Source: Burkholderiales bacterium
GTDB taxonomy: Bacteria; Pseudomonadota; Gammaproteobacteria; Burkholderiales; Burkholderiaceae_C
Reading direction: 5' to 3'
NCBI GenBank assembly: GCA_016703325.1
Contig: JADJCH010000003.1
Location: forward strand, 124,001-188,000
Length of the DNA stretch: 64,000 bases
Below, in pieces: positions 43,472 to 53,193 of the stretch. A program made the position numbers and the translations under genes. Every line of letters starts with the position of its first letter. Position 1 is the stretch's first letter. A model generated the notes under the pieces. It was not told where the DNA came from, did no database searches, and worked only from the letters and a program-made list of their open reading frames with translations.

Positions 43472-43633
43472 TGCTGCTTCGTCCATGGCCGCTCGGCGTC
43501 GCCGGTTGCTGCTGCAGCGGTTCCGTCGTGTCGGCCTTGAACTGACGCAGCCCAGGCCGGGGGGGGCTGGCTTACGGCATGGGCGGGCGCCACGCCTACC
43601 CCCGCCCCGGCGCTCGTCCCTCCAGGAGCCCCC

Positions 43634-44605
43634 ATGAAATTGATTGTCATTGCCGCTGCTGCGGCCCTGCTGGCCACCGGCGCCTCGGCCCAGAGCTACC
43701 CGGACAAGCCCATCACCGTGGTGGTGCCCTTCGCCGCCGGCGGCCCGACCGACAAGGTGGCCCGTGACCTGGGTGTGGCCCTGGGTGCGGTGCTCAAGCA
43801 GACCGTCATCATCGACAACGTTGGCGGCGCGGGCGGCACGCTCGGTGCCACCAAGGTGGCCAAGGCGGCACCCGACGGCTACACCCTGCTGCTGCACCAC
43901 ATCGGCATGTCCACCTCGCCGGGCCTGTACCGCAAGCTGGCATTCAACACGCTGAACGACTTCGAGTACCTCGGCATGATCAACGACGTGCCGATGACCC
44001 TGATCGGCCGCCCCAGCCTGCCGGCCAGCAACTACGCCGAACTGCGCAAGTGGATCGATGCCAACAAGGGCAAGATCAACCTGGCCAATGCCGGCCTGGG
44101 CGCCGCCTCGCACCTCTGCGGCATGCTGTTCCAGCAGCAGGTGGGTGTGGACATGACCACCGTGCCCTACAAGGGCACCGCACCGGCGATGAACGACCTG
44201 CTGGGCGGCCAGGTGGACATCATGTGCGACCAGACCACCAACACCACCAGCCAGATCGAGGCCGGCAAGGTGAAGGCCTACGCCGTCACCACCCTCAAGC
44301 CCCTGAGCACACCGGCGCTGTCCAAGCTGCCCACCCTGGACAGCCAGGGTCTGAAGGGCTTCAACGTGAGCATCTGGCACGCCCTGTATGCCCCGAAGGG
44401 CACCCCGGCCGCCGTGGTGGAGAAGGTCAATTCGGCCCTGAAGACCGCCCTGAAGGACGCCGACTTCATCAAGAAGCAGGAAGCCCTGGGTGCCGTGGTG
44501 GTGACCGACGGACGCGTCAACCCGGCTGAACACAAGAAGTTCGTGGCCGCCGAGATCGAGAAGTGGGGCGCAGCCATCCGCGCTGCCAACGTCTACGCGG
44601 ACTGA
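43634..44605 (+). CDS. Bug family (TctC-like) substrate-binding protein
   Basis: A 323-residue periplasmic protein of the tripartite tricarboxylate transporter receptor type, a family greatly expanded in Burkholderiales. Signal peptide to ASA; then SYPDKPITVVVPFAAGGPTDKVAR, the typical first strand and phosphate/carboxylate loop, and GAGGTLGATKVAKAAPDGYTLLL. No TctA/TctB membrane genes are next to it, which is common for orphan Bug proteins. GGAG precedes the ATG. The ligand is unknown; the nearby acid uptake operon suggests a carboxylate. Confidence 0.94.
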   Translation: MKLIVIAAAAALLATGASAQSYPDKPITVVVPFAAGGPTDKVARDLGVALGAVLKQTVIIDNVGGAGGTLGATKVAKAAPDGYTLLLHHIGMSTSPGLYRKLAFNTLNDFEYLGMINDVPMTLIGRPSLPASNYAELRKWIDANKGKINLANAGLGAASHLCGMLFQQQVGVDMTTVPYKGTAPAMNDLLGGQVDIMCDQTTNTTSQIEAGKVKAYAVTTLKPLSTPALSKLPTLDSQGLKGFNVSIWHALYAPKGTPAAVVEKVNSALKTALKDADFIKKQEALGAVVVTDGRVNPAEHKKFVAAEIEKWGAAIRAANVYAD

Positions 44606-44624
44606 CGCACAACCGCCTCAGCTG

Positions 44625-44649
44625 CAACGCCGCACGCCGTGCGGCGTTG
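44625..44649. terminator. Bidirectional terminator between the Bug gene and dtd
   Basis: An 11-base-pair perfect stem CAACGCCGCAC / GTGCGGCGTTG with a three-base loop lies between convergent genes. The plus-strand tail is TCGTTT, only weakly T-rich. Confidence 0.7.
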
Positions 44650-44670
44650 TCGTTTGTGGAGGCCGGGGCC

Positions 44671-45111
44671 TCAGGCGATGCGCATCGGGATCGTCACCGG
44701 CCCGTCGTTGACCAGGTGCACCTGCATGTCGGCGGCAAAGATGCCCGCTTCGACCCCCGGATGCTGCCGGCGCGCACAGGCCAGCACCGCCTCGTACAAC
44801 GCCCTGCCCTGGTCGGGTGGGGCGGCAGCGCTGAAGCTGGGGCGGTTGCCGCCGCGCAGATCGGCGGCCAGCGTGAACTGGGAAACGATCAGCAGACCGC
44901 CGCGCACATCCTGCACGCTGCGGTTCATCTTGCCGGCCTCGTCACTGAAGATGCGCAGCTTGAGCAGCTTGGCGATGAACTTTTCGACCTGGGCCTGGCC
45001 ATCGGCCGGTTCGCCGCAGACCAGCACCAGCAGGCCCGCACCGATGGCTCCAACCGCCTCGCCGGCCACCTCCACCCGGGCCTGGCTCACACGCTGAATC
45101 AACGCGATCAC
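44671..45111 (-). CDS. dtd: D-aminoacyl-tRNA deacylase
   Basis: A 146-residue DTD enzyme that hydrolyses D-aminoacyl-tRNAs. The N-terminal MIALIQRVSQARVEV, the active-site SQFTLAAD motif and the C-terminal NDGPVTIPM (Gly-cisPro type GPVT) are all present. Length matches the family. The ATG overlaps the stop of the upstream cation transporter gene by four bases. Confidence 0.97.
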   Translation of the reverse strand: MIALIQRVSQARVEVAGEAVGAIGAGLLVLVCGEPADGQAQVEKFIAKLLKLRIFSDEAGKMNRSVQDVRGGLLIVSQFTLAADLRGGNRPSFSAAAPPDQGRALYEAVLACARRQHPGVEAGIFAADMQVHLVNDGPVTIPMRIA

Positions 45112-46025
45112 GCCGCTCCCCGGGGCAGGTCCTGCGGCTGGGTCTGCAGGAAATGCGCCTCCAGGTCCGCGGGCAGCAACTGGATCGTCGCCCGCAGTCC
45201 CGGAACCCCACGCATCAGATCGCGCTCCACCGCGTCCCGCAGCGCGGCAGCACGCCCCAACGACCAGCCCGCCGGCAGATGCATGTGCAGATCGACGAAG
45301 CGGCGCTGACCAGCGCGGCGGGTGGTCACATGGTCAAAGCGCGTCACCTGCGCACCGAAGCGCGACAGCACACCGTCGATCTGCGCCTGCACCTCGGGCT
45401 CGACCGCCTGGTCCATCAGCCCGGTGGCCGAGGCTCGCACCAGCGAGAAGCCCTCACGCAGGATGTTCAGCGCCACCGCAATGGCCAGCAGCGGGTCCAG
45501 CCAGATCCAGCCGGTGAAATGCACCGCAATCAGCCCCAGCACCACACCGGCCGAGGTCCAGACGTCGGTGAAGAGGTGGCGGGCATCGCCTTCCAGCGCC
45601 ATCGAACGGTGCTGCCGCGCCTTGCGCAGCATCGCCCAGGCCAGCAGGCCATTCAGGATTGAGCTGATCACCGACAGCCCGAGGCCCAGTCCCAGCCCTT
45701 CGAGGGGCTGCGGATGCAGCCAGCGCTGTACCGCCGTCCAGATGATGGCCAGGGCTGCCACCAGGATCAGGACGCCCTCGAAGCCGCTGGAAAAATACTC
45801 CGCCTTGTGGTGCCCATAGGGGTGGTCATCGTCCGGCGGCTGAGCGGCCAGAGTCACCATCGCCAGCGCAAAAATCGCCCCGGCCAGATTGACCAGCGAC
45901 TCCAACGCATCCGAGAGCAGGCTCACGGAGCCGGTCAGCCACCAGGCCCCGGTCTTCAGGACGATGGTCGTGACGGCCACCGTCACCGAGAGCTTCAGAT
46001 AGGACTTCACCTGCATGGGCAACAT
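45108..46025 (-). CDS. Cation diffusion facilitator family metal exporter
   Basis: A 305-residue CDF protein with six membrane helices. The first metal-binding motif is SDALES in helix 2 (in place of the commoner SDAxHS), the HPYGHHKAEY motif follows, and a second motif HLFTDVWTSAG lies in helix 5. The C-terminal cytoplasmic domain (VDLHMHLP) has the metallochaperone-like fold. It resembles FieF-type Fe/Zn exporters. Overlap with dtd suggests an operon. Starts at 46025 and 46016 are both possible. Confidence 0.92.
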   Translation of the reverse strand: MLPMQVKSYLKLSVTVAVTTIVLKTGAWWLTGSVSLLSDALESLVNLAGAIFALAMVTLAAQPPDDDHPYGHHKAEYFSSGFEGVLILVAALAIIWTAVQRWLHPQPLEGLGLGLGLSVISSILNGLLAWAMLRKARQHRSMALEGDARHLFTDVWTSAGVVLGLIAVHFTGWIWLDPLLAIAVALNILREGFSLVRASATGLMDQAVEPEVQAQIDGVLSRFGAQVTRFDHVTTRRAGQRRFVDLHMHLPAGWSLGRAAALRDAVERDLMRGVPGLRATIQLLPADLEAHFLQTQPQDLPRGAA

Positions 46026-46112
46026 TGTCGCGCGCCAGCGCTGCCCTGCCGGTTCGCCTCCGGCCGGAGACGGTTCACCGGACCCTTGTACCCGGCGCTC
46101 CTGCCGCCAGGC

Positions 46113-47022
46113 TCAGCGGGCGCGCCCCCGCCTGTGCCGACGCCACCCCAGCACGCCCAGGCCCCCGAGCATCAAGGCCAGGCTGCCGGGCTCCGGTACC
46201 GCAGTGGAGAACACGTCCCCGTCCGCCACCAGCCAGGCGGCGGCGGTGTTGGCCGGCGCTGCTTGCCGTGGACTCGATCACATCCATGATGCCGTCGTTG
46301 GTCTGCAGATACAGCGCCCAGGTGCCGCTGCCGACCTCCGGATCGTCGGTCACCGTGGTTCCGGTCCACAACGCATCGGTGCTGATCCGGCGGAACGTGA
46401 GGCCACTGTCTCCGTGGGTCAGGTCCACCAACTGGGCGGTGTTGTAGAAGCCGCCCAACACCATGTTGGACTGCTGCACCGAAGGAGAAGTCAATCCGTA
46501 GGTGCCGTCCAGGTAGTCCACGCCGGCTGTGTCTGCATGCGCCCGCAAGCCGAGGTTCACGGAGTACATGTAGCCCAGTTCGTTGCTGTGCTGGCTGTGG
46601 TTGATGCCGTAGTCGGCCGCACCGATGTAATAGTCGGACAGACTGCCGTAGGTGAAATTGGGTGGATTCGCCAAGGTGCTGGCTGGCAAGCGCCAGGTGG
46701 TCACACCGTACAACCCACCACCGGCGTTGACGCTGCCGCTCAACCAGGCCTGCGTGGCCGTCCAGGTCATCGCGCCAAAGCTGCCGGCAGCCTGACCGCT
46801 GCTGTAGGCATGGTTGGCGTCGGCCAGCCAGGTGATGCCCAGCACATTGTCGTAGTACGCCTCGAAACCGTTGGCAGCGTTGCCGTCCGCATCGCGCCCC
46901 TGCAGGGACGCCTGCGCCGCTCCGGCCGCAAAGAGAGCGGCACCGATCCACAGCATCCGGCCCCAGGCACCGCGGCCAGGGCAGGTGAGTCTTTCCGTAC
47001 TGGGTCTCATGTCCGCGTCCAT
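46113..47022 (-). CDS. PEP-CTERM protein with DUF1566-like domain, frame broken near 46250
   Basis: A secreted protein of about 302 aa after frame repair. The signal peptide ends near AAQASLQ. The body (DNVLGITWLADANHAYSSG, TAQAWL, WRLPAS, GTWALYLQTNDG) is like DUF1566-related domains common in PEP-CTERM proteins. In the first frame the C-terminus degenerates to an Arg/Gly-rich tail; removing one base around 46247-46252 gives NTAAAWLVADGDVFSTAVPEP and then a hydrophobic helix and an Arg-rich end, a complete PEP-CTERM signal. The span length is 3n+1, as expected. ATG 47010 is an alternative start. Confidence 0.85.
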
Positions 47023-47149
47023 CGCATCCGTCGCAAAGGACGCAGGCTAGCAGGAGTCGCAGAACTCGAACCGCACAAAATCACGGTCTCCTGCCCCTGT
47101 TTGCTCGCAAAGCGGTGGGACGGAAACAGGGCAGGCCAGCCCCGCTGGA

Positions 47150-48430
47150 TCAGGTCAGGGTGACCCGTGCAAACCTGCGCTTGCCCACCTGGACGACAAA
47201 GCTGCCCGCCGCGACCTTCAGCCCCTTGTCACTGACCACCGCAGCGTCGATGCGCACGCCGCCGCCGTCGATCAGGCGGTTGGCCTCGCTGCTGGAAGGC
47301 GCCAGCCCGGCCGCCTTCAGCAGCGCGCCGATGCCCAGCGGCGCACCCGTCAGGCTGACCTCCGGAATGTCGTCCGGGATGCCGCCCTTGGACCGGTTGG
47401 CGAAGTCCTGCTCGGCCGCATCCGCCGCCGCCGCGCTGTGGAAGCGCGTGGTGATCTCCTTGGCCAGCGCCACCTTGGCGTCCTTCGGGTTGCGCCCGGC
47501 GGCCACCTCGGCCCGCAGCACATCGATCTGTGCCTGCGAACGGAAGCTCAGCAAGGTGTAGTAGGTCCACATCAGCTCGTCGCTGACCGACAGGATCTTG
47601 GCGAACATGTCGTTGGCCGGCTCGCTGATGCCGATGTAGTTGTTCTTGGACTTGGACATCTTCTCGATGCCGTCCAGCCCCACCAGCAGCGGCATGGTCA
47701 GGATGCACTGCGGTTCCTGGCCGTACTCCTGCTGCAGGTGGCGGCCCATCAGCAGGTTGAACTTCTGGTCGGTGCCGCCCAGCTCCAGGTCCGACTTCAG
47801 CGCCACCGAGTCGTAGCCCTGCATCAGCGGGTAGAGGAACTCATGCACCGCGATGGGCGTGCCGGCCTTGAAGCGGTCGTGGAAGTCGTTGCGCTCCATC
47901 ATGCGTGCCACGGTGTAGCGGCTGGCCAGCTGGATCATGCCGCGCGCGCCCAGCGGATCGCTCCATTCGGAGTTGTAGCGGATCTCGGTGCGGGCCGGGT
48001 CCAGCACCAGGCTGGCCTGGCGGTAGTAGGTTTCGGCGTTGGCCTTGATCTGCTCGGCCGTGAGTGGCGGGCGGGTGCTGTTGCGCCCGGACGGGTCACC
48101 GATCATCGAGGTGAAGTCGCCGATCAGGAAGATCACCGTGTGCCCCAGGTCCTGCAACTGGCGCAGCTTGTTGAGCACCACGGTGTGGCCCAGGTGAATG
48201 TCCGGCGCCGTGGGGTCCAGCCCCAGCTTGATGCGCAGCGGCTGCCCGCTGGCCTCGCTGCGCTGCAGCTTGCGGATCCAGTCGGCCTGCGGCAGCAGTT
48301 CCTCGCAGCCGCGCAGGGTGACGTCCAAACCCTTGCGGACGGCATCGCTGAGCTCCGCGCCGGCCGGGGACTCCCCGCCCTGCGCTGTCAAGACGGGGGA
48401 ATCAGGAAAGGCGGTCGGCAGTTGGGCCAT
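47150..48430 (-). CDS. tyrS: Tyrosine--tRNA ligase
   Basis: A 426-residue class I synthetase. The HIGH-type motif is HLGHT in [18 protein letters not shown], the KMSKS motif is exact in [14 protein letters not shown], and the C-terminal S4 RNA-binding domain ([19 protein letters not shown]) is present. It belongs to the TyrZ-like branch with the KMSKS form, typical of betaproteobacteria. It is divergent from the M23 peptidase gene, as in related genomes. The first 30 residues are a variable extension. Confidence 0.97.
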   Translation of the reverse strand: MAQLPTAFPDSPVLTAQGGESPAGAELSDAVRKGLDVTLRGCEELLPQADWIRKLQRSEASGQPLRIKLGLDPTAPDIHLGHTVVLNKLRQLQDLGHTVIFLIGDFTSMIGDPSGRNSTRPPLTAEQIKANAETYYRQASLVLDPARTEIRYNSEWSDPLGARGMIQLASRYTVARMMERNDFHDRFKAGTPIAVHEFLYPLMQGYDSVALKSDLELGGTDQKFNLLMGRHLQQEYGQEPQCILTMPLLVGLDGIEKMSKSKNNYIGISEPANDMFAKILSVSDELMWTYYTLLSFRSQAQIDVLRAEVAAGRNPKDAKVALAKEITTRFHSAAAADAAEQDFANRSKGGIPDDIPEVSLTGAPLGIGALLKAAGLAPSSSEANRLIDGGGVRIDAAVVSDKGLKVAAGSFVVQVGKRRFARVTLT

Positions 48431-48734
48431 GTCAAGCGATACAGGTTATTACGGTCGTAACTTTGGCACGCATCGTTATACTCGCGCGGCCGTCAGCGGT
48501 CGGATCAGAGCTGAGGATTCTAGAGGCAGGGCCCGAGGCCCCCTCCGGCACACCTCAGGTCCGATCCGATGCGGCACACCGACGTCGACCTGCGCCCGTG
48601 GCGCCTGAAGGGTCGGCAGCAAAGTCAACGCGACTGCTCGTTCCCACGTCTGTCGCACCAGCAGTTGTTCAGACCTTGTTGATCCACGACCTGGCCCCCT
48701 GGCGCGCCGCAGCCGCGCAGGCCGAACTGAAGCC
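48431..48734. other. Divergent intergenic region between tyrS and the M23 peptidase
   Basis: About 300 bases. On the minus strand TATAAC (near 48477-48482) could be a -10 for tyrS, about 50 bases before its ATG. On the plus strand the true start of the M23 peptidase may lie inside this region (around 48676), since its 5' end is disturbed by frameshifts. An inverted segment AGGCCCGAGGCCCC-like is GC-rich but no terminator is seen. Confidence 0.4.
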
Positions 48735-50071
48735 TTGCGGCAGCACCCGCGTGCCGTCAGCGGCAACGGTCCTGACCCTGCTGCTCGGCACGGGCGTCAC
48801 CGCCTTCGGCGTCGCCCCCTCACCATGCTCGACCCCAGCCCGGCGCCCACCCAGCTGATCAGCCAGGAGGTTCAGGCGGTCGCCGTGCCATCCCAGCTGG
48901 AGGCGCTGGAGACGTTCAGCCTGGCGCTGCACCGCAACGACCTCACCCGCGGCTCCGATACGGCCGAATCGCTGCTGCAGCGCCTGGGGGTGAACGACCC
49001 CGAGGCAGCCCGGTTCCTGCGGGAGGATGTGCTGGCCCGCCAGATCCTGACCGGCCGCGTGGGCAAGCGGGTGCAGGTGCGCAGCGAGTCCGCCCCTGGC
49101 GGCGGCCAGCTGCTGGAGATGATCGTGCGCGGACCCGCCGCGGGCGGCGACGATGCGGCCCTGCATTTCACCCGCACGACCCTGCGCCGGACCGCCGAAG
49201 GCTCGCTTCCTCCAGCGAGCAGGTGGCACTGCAGCACCAGCCGATGCTGGGCTCCGGGCGCATCGAAAGCAGCCTGTTTGCCGCCGCGGACGAGGCGATG
49301 CTGCCGGACGCGGTGACGATCCAGCTGGCCGAAATCTTCGGTGCCGACATCGACTTCCGGCGCGAGCTGCGCAAGGGCGACAGCTTCAGCGTGGTCTATG
49401 ACCAGCCCACCGCGGATGGCGAGCCGGTGACCTGGACGTCGGGCAGCGGCCGGGTGCTGGCGGCGCGCTTCGTCAACCAGGGCAAGGCGCATGAGGCCAT
49501 CTGGTTCCAGGACGGCGATCAGCGCGGCAGCTACTTCGGCCCGGACGGCAACAGCAAGCTGCGCATGTTCCTGTCTTCCCCGCTGGCCTTCTCGCGGGTG
49601 ACCTCCGGTTTCGCGATGCGTTTTCACCCCATCCAGAAGACCTGGCGCGCTCACCTGGGGGTGGACTACGCCGCACCCACCGGCACGCCGGTGCGCTCGA
49701 TCGGTGATGGCGTGGTCGAGTTTGCCGGGGTGCAGAACGGCTATGGCAACGTGGTGATCGTGCGCCACAACGCCGAGCGCAGCACCGTCTATGCCCACCT
49801 GAGCCGCATCGGCGTGAAACGCGGTGAGCGCGTCGGCCAGGGCAGCACGGTGGGTGCGGTGGGCTCCACCGGCTGGGCCACCGGGCCGCACCTGCACTTC
49901 GAGTTCAAGATCGACGGCCGTCAGGTGGATCCGGTCAAGATGGCCCGGGCCTCCGAGACGGTGCAGCTGGCTGCGGCCGCCCGGCCGCGCTTTCAGGAGG
50001 CCGCCACTGTGGCCATGGGACGGCTTGATTCGGCCAGCCGGCAGGGTGTGGCCCTGGCCCGGATGGAGTGA
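48735..50071 (+). CDS. M23 family metallopeptidase, frame broken at three places
   Basis: A periplasmic peptidoglycan hydrolase or amidase activator. Joined segments read ALRQHPRAVS, then ATVLTLLLGTGVTAFGVAP (membrane anchor), then LTMLDPSPAPTQL through RTTLRRTAEG, then SSEQVALQHQPMLGSG to the end. The switches fall at about 48762 (one extra G), at the C5 run 48815-48819 (one C missing) and near 49206-49210 (one base missing). The C-terminal LytM domain keeps its zinc ligands: HLGVDYAAPTGTPV and YAHLSRIG, GPHLHFEF. The start is uncertain. Three one-base breaks in one conserved gene point to base-calling errors. It overlaps anmK by four bases. Confidence 0.85.
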
Positions 50072-51198
50072 GTCTGGCCGAGGAGCTCTTCATCGGCCTG
50101 ATGTCCGGCACCTCGCTGGACGGGGTCGATGGGGTTGTGGCCCGGTTCTCAGCCGAAGGCGGCTGGATCGGGGTTGTGGGCGAAGCAAGTCGCCCCTTCC
50201 CCGACAGCCTGCGCCGTGACCTGCTGGCGTTGCAGCAGTCCGGGCCGGATGAACTGCATCGAGCTGCCTTGGTGGCCAACACCCTGGCCCTGCTGTCGGC
50301 CCAGGTGGTCGAGGACCTGCTCCAGCGCTGTGCCTTGCCGCGAAGTGCCCTGCAGGCCGTCGGCAGCCACGGTCAGACCGTGCGGCACCAGCCCGGCCAG
50401 CACGACGGCATCGGCTACACCCTGCAGTTGAATCAGCCGGCGCTGCTGGCCGAACGCACAGGTATTGACGTGATCGCCGATTTCCGCAGTCGCGACGTGG
50501 CGGCGGGCGGCCAGGGCGCCCCACTGGTGCCGCCCTTTCATCAGGCCGTGTTCGGTGGCCACAATGGCCGCAGGGTCGTGGTCAACATCGGCGGCATCAG
50601 CAACCTCACCGTGCTGGACGGTGCATCAGGCCCCATTGGCTTCGATTGCGGCCCCGGCAATGCGCTGCTGGATGCGCTCGCCCAGCAGCACCTGGGACAG
50701 CCCTACGACGCCGCCGGTGCCTGGTCGGCCGGGGGAACGGTGCACCCTGCCCTGTTGCAGCTCCTGCTGGCCGAGCCCTTCCTCGGCCTGCCGCCGCCCA
50801 AGAGCACCGGCCGGGACCTGTTCAATCCTGCCTGGCTGACCCACCACCTGGCGAGGCTGTCCAGCCCGCCGGCGCCCCAGGACCTGCAGGCCACGCTCTG
50901 TGAATTCACGGCCACATGCATCGCCCGGGACGTCCAGCGCCATGCCAGCGGCGGCACGGAACTGCTGGTCTGCGGCGGCGGCGCCTTCAACACCGACCTG
51001 CTGCACCGTCTTGGGCGGCAGCTGCCGGGCTGCCGCATCGCCGACACCGGCTGCGCAGGGCTGCCGCCCCTGCAGGTGGAAGCCGCGGCCTTTGCCTGGC
51101 TGGCCCGTCAGCACTGTCACCGTGAAACCGCCAGTTGGCCCTGCGTCACGGGCGCGCGCGGACCGCGCATCCTCGGCGCCTGCTATCCGGCGGCCTGA
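50068..51198 (+). CDS. anmK: Anhydro-N-acetylmuramic acid kinase
   Basis: A 376-residue sugar kinase of peptidoglycan recycling that converts 1,6-anhydro-MurNAc to MurNAc-6-phosphate. The family start FIGLMSGTSLDGVDGVVARF, the GSHGQTVRHQP motif, IGGISNLTVLD and FDCGPGNALLD are all present. The GTG start overlaps the peptidase stop by four bases, linking wall turnover genes in one unit. Intact and of normal length. Confidence 0.97.
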   Translation: MSLAEELFIGLMSGTSLDGVDGVVARFSAEGGWIGVVGEASRPFPDSLRRDLLALQQSGPDELHRAALVANTLALLSAQVVEDLLQRCALPRSALQAVGSHGQTVRHQPGQHDGIGYTLQLNQPALLAERTGIDVIADFRSRDVAAGGQGAPLVPPFHQAVFGGHNGRRVVVNIGGISNLTVLDGASGPIGFDCGPGNALLDALAQQHLGQPYDAAGAWSAGGTVHPALLQLLLAEPFLGLPPPKSTGRDLFNPAWLTHHLARLSSPPAPQDLQATLCEFTATCIARDVQRHASGGTELLVCGGGAFNTDLLHRLGRQLPGCRIADTGCAGLPPLQVEAAAFAWLARQHCHRETASWPCVTGARGPRILGACYPAA

Positions 51199-51242
51199 TC
51201 CTTCCGCCCATCTGCCATCTGCTCTGCCCGGCGCATACGCAA

Positions 51243-51267
51243 CAAAGCCGCCCGTCGGGCGGCTTTG
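51243..51267. terminator. Bidirectional terminator between anmK and erpA
   Basis: CAAAGCCGCCCG and CGGGCGGCTTTG are perfect 12-base arms around a single T, giving a tight hairpin with A3/T3 flanks. It lies 45 bases after anmK and 25 bases after erpA, which are convergent. Confidence 0.8.
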
Positions 51268-51291
51268 CATGGAGACAAGCGGCACTCGAAC

Positions 51292-51657
51292 TCAGGTCGA
51301 GAAGCTGGAGCCGCAGCCGCAGGTGGTGGTGGCGTTCGGATTGCGGATCACGAATTGCGCGCCCTGCAGATCTTCCTTGTAGTCGATCTCGGCGCCCACC
51401 AGGTACTGCAGGCTCATCGCGTCGATCAGCAGCGAGACCCCGTTCTTGGTCATCTGGGTGTCGTCATCGTTCACCACCTCATCGAAGGTGAAACCGTACT
51501 GGAATCCCGAGCAGCCGCCGCCCTGGACGAACACGCGCAGCTTCAGGTCGGGGTTGCCTTCTTCGGCCACCAGATCGGCCACCTTGGCTGCCGCGCTGTC
51601 GGTGAAGAGGATGGGGGCGGGCATCTCGGTCTGGATGGCTTCAGCCACGGCGCTCAT
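51292..51657 (-). CDS. erpA: Iron-sulfur cluster insertion protein ErpA
   Basis: A 121-residue A-type carrier that delivers [4Fe-4S] clusters. The three ligand cysteines lie in [11 protein letters not shown] and in TTCGCGSSF at the C-terminus. ATG 51657 has AGGAG 8 bases upstream and is chosen over an earlier ATG two codons away. It follows the bactofilin gene in the rplM-rpsI-DUF6776-bactofilin-erpA order. Confidence 0.97.
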   Translation of the reverse strand: MSAVAEAIQTEMPAPILFTDSAAAKVADLVAEEGNPDLKLRVFVQGGGCSGFQYGFTFDEVVNDDDTQMTKNGVSLLIDAMSLQYLVGAEIDYKEDLQGAQFVIRNPNATTTCGCGSSFST

Positions 51658-51724
51658 GCACAAAACTCCTGTTGACGCGGGTCGTCGAGGGTCACCCGCA
51701 GCCGGTCGGATCTTCCGATCGGGT

Positions 51725-52144
51725 TCACTTCTTGTCGTTGCCGGCAGCCAACAGCTTCAAGGCGGGCTTGTCTTCCAGCGCTGCCGCAGAGGCCTGGGTC
51801 AGCCGCTGCAGAGCGCCTTCGATGGTGGCCCCCTGGTGCATTTCGAGCGACTCGTAACGCACATCACCCTGAATCAGGGCCTTGGGCTGCAACTCCAGCA
51901 GGTGATTGGATTCGACCGGTCCGATCACCGTTCCGTTGATGATGACATGACCGGCCTTTACCGTACCAGTGACCCTGGCTTTCTCGCTGATCACCAGGAT
52001 GCTGGTGTCGTTCGCATTGGCCACCACATCGCCCTGCACTTCCCCGTCGATACGCAGCCCGTCGGAGAACCGCAGCGTGCCCTGCACGACCGTGCCTTCG
52101 CCGATCAGGCTGCGGATCGAGGGCTGTTTCTTGGAGGAGAACAT
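51725..52144 (-). CDS. Bactofilin (polymer-forming cytoskeletal protein)
   Basis: A 139-residue bactofilin. The central DUF583 beta-helix is formed by short repeats such as [32 protein letters not shown] and [22 protein letters not shown]. Short flexible ends flank it. Bactofilins form filaments without nucleotide and guide cell-wall or appendage placement. It sits between DUF6776 and erpA, next to wall enzymes on the other strand. Confidence 0.94.
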   Translation of the reverse strand: MFSSKKQPSIRSLIGEGTVVQGTLRFSDGLRIDGEVQGDVVANANDTSILVISEKARVTGTVKAGHVIINGTVIGPVESNHLLELQPKALIQGDVRYESLEMHQGATIEGALQRLTQASAAALEDKPALKLLAAGNDKK

Positions 52145-52268
52145 GACAGAGGCTTCCTGTAGATGAAATGAGGAAAATCGGAGTCAGGCGCACGACGGCC
52201 CAGCCGGAAGCCGGGCCGTCGGTCGAGCAAGGGGGAAGGTCTGATGGACCGGTTGAATGGGACTCGGC

Positions 52269-52982
52269 TCACAGCCGCACGACCTCGCTGGCCTGCACCT
52301 TCCCGCCGCTGTCAAGCACCTTGATTTCCACCTGTTTTACCACGGCGTCAGCAGGGTAGTCGACCACGCCTTCCAGGCGTTGATACTGTTTCATGTTGAT
52401 GCTAGCGCCACCGGAAGCGGGCGTGAGCGTCCAGCTTCGACCCGCCTGGGTGCCGGTCAGGACCAGTTCGTAGCGCCCGTTGAAGCCACCGGAGCGACCA
52501 GCCGCAGGCATCAGCAGGCCCTGGTAACGCAGGCGCCCCGCCCCTTCCGGTGTGGCCTGCATGCCACGCAGAGACAGCAGCTTGTTGCCCGTGGTGGAAG
52601 GCATGAGCTTCTCGAAGAACGCCAGATCCCGGGTCAGCGCCAGGTTCTCCGCCTCCAGGGCCTTGACCCGTGCGCCCAGGCTCTCCTGGGCGGTGCGTTC
52701 GGTCTTCAGCAGGCTGTCGGCAGAGTTGGCGATCGACACCGCCCGTTCATGTTCCTCGCGCAGCCGGCCGAGTTCTTCGCGGGCAGATTGCAGCTCCGAC
52801 TGGGCGTTGCGGTCCAAGCCGGCAATGTCCCGCCCGAACTCGAAGGCCCACAGCGCCAACGCGCCGGAGAAACCCAGCGCCAGGGCAATGACCGCCCACC
52901 GCAGGGGCCAGGGCAGCCGGCTTCGCACCGTGACTCGGGGGGCAGTGACCGACAGACGACGACGTAACAGCTTCCAGCGCAT
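52269..52982 (-). CDS. DUF6776 family membrane protein
   Basis: A 237-residue protein with a basic cytoplasmic N-terminus, one membrane helix (WAVIALALGFSGALALWAF) near residues 29-47, a long coiled coil (about 58-115), and a C-terminal beta-rich domain (LRYQGLLMPAAGRSGGFNGRYELVLTG). The pattern and location between rpsI and bactofilin match the betaproteobacterial DUF6776 family. Function is unknown; adjacency to a bactofilin suggests an envelope partner. Confidence 0.8.
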   Translation of the reverse strand: MRWKLLRRRLSVTAPRVTVRSRLPWPLRWAVIALALGFSGALALWAFEFGRDIAGLDRNAQSELQSAREELGRLREEHERAVSIANSADSLLKTERTAQESLGARVKALEAENLALTRDLAFFEKLMPSTTGNKLLSLRGMQATPEGAGRLRYQGLLMPAAGRSGGFNGRYELVLTGTQAGRSWTLTPASGGASINMKQYQRLEGVVDYPADAVVKQVEIKVLDSGGKVQASEVVRL

Positions 52983-53108
52983 CCGATCGTTCCGGTGACG
53001 TTCAGGAAAGTCGGCACCCTACACCAGCGGCAGTGCGCCCAACCTGATCTGCATGAAGCAACGATGCGCTCCGCAGAAACAGGAACCAAGAAACAGGGGC
53101 CAAGAAGC

Positions 53109-53136
53109 AAAAAGGCCGGTGCAACCGGCACCGGCC
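53109..53136 (-). terminator. Rho-independent terminator of rplM-rpsI
   Basis: On the minus strand GGCCGGTGC and GCACCGGCC form a nine-base-pair stem with a five-base loop, followed by T5. It lies about 60 bases after the rpsI stop. Confidence 0.9.
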
Positions 53137-53193
53137 TCCCGACCGCAAGGGATCGACGGCCCCACCCCCCGCAGGCGGCAGGAACCCGTCCGA

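Noticed and set aside
42179..44533. Minus-strand open frame of about 780 codons
   Set aside because: It is antisense to the PaaK-like ligase and Bug genes, both clearly real, and its protein is Gly/Gln/His-rich without domains.
48463..48482. TTGGCA and TATACT as a plus-strand promoter
   Set aside because: The spacer is only 8 bases, too short for sigma-70 recognition.
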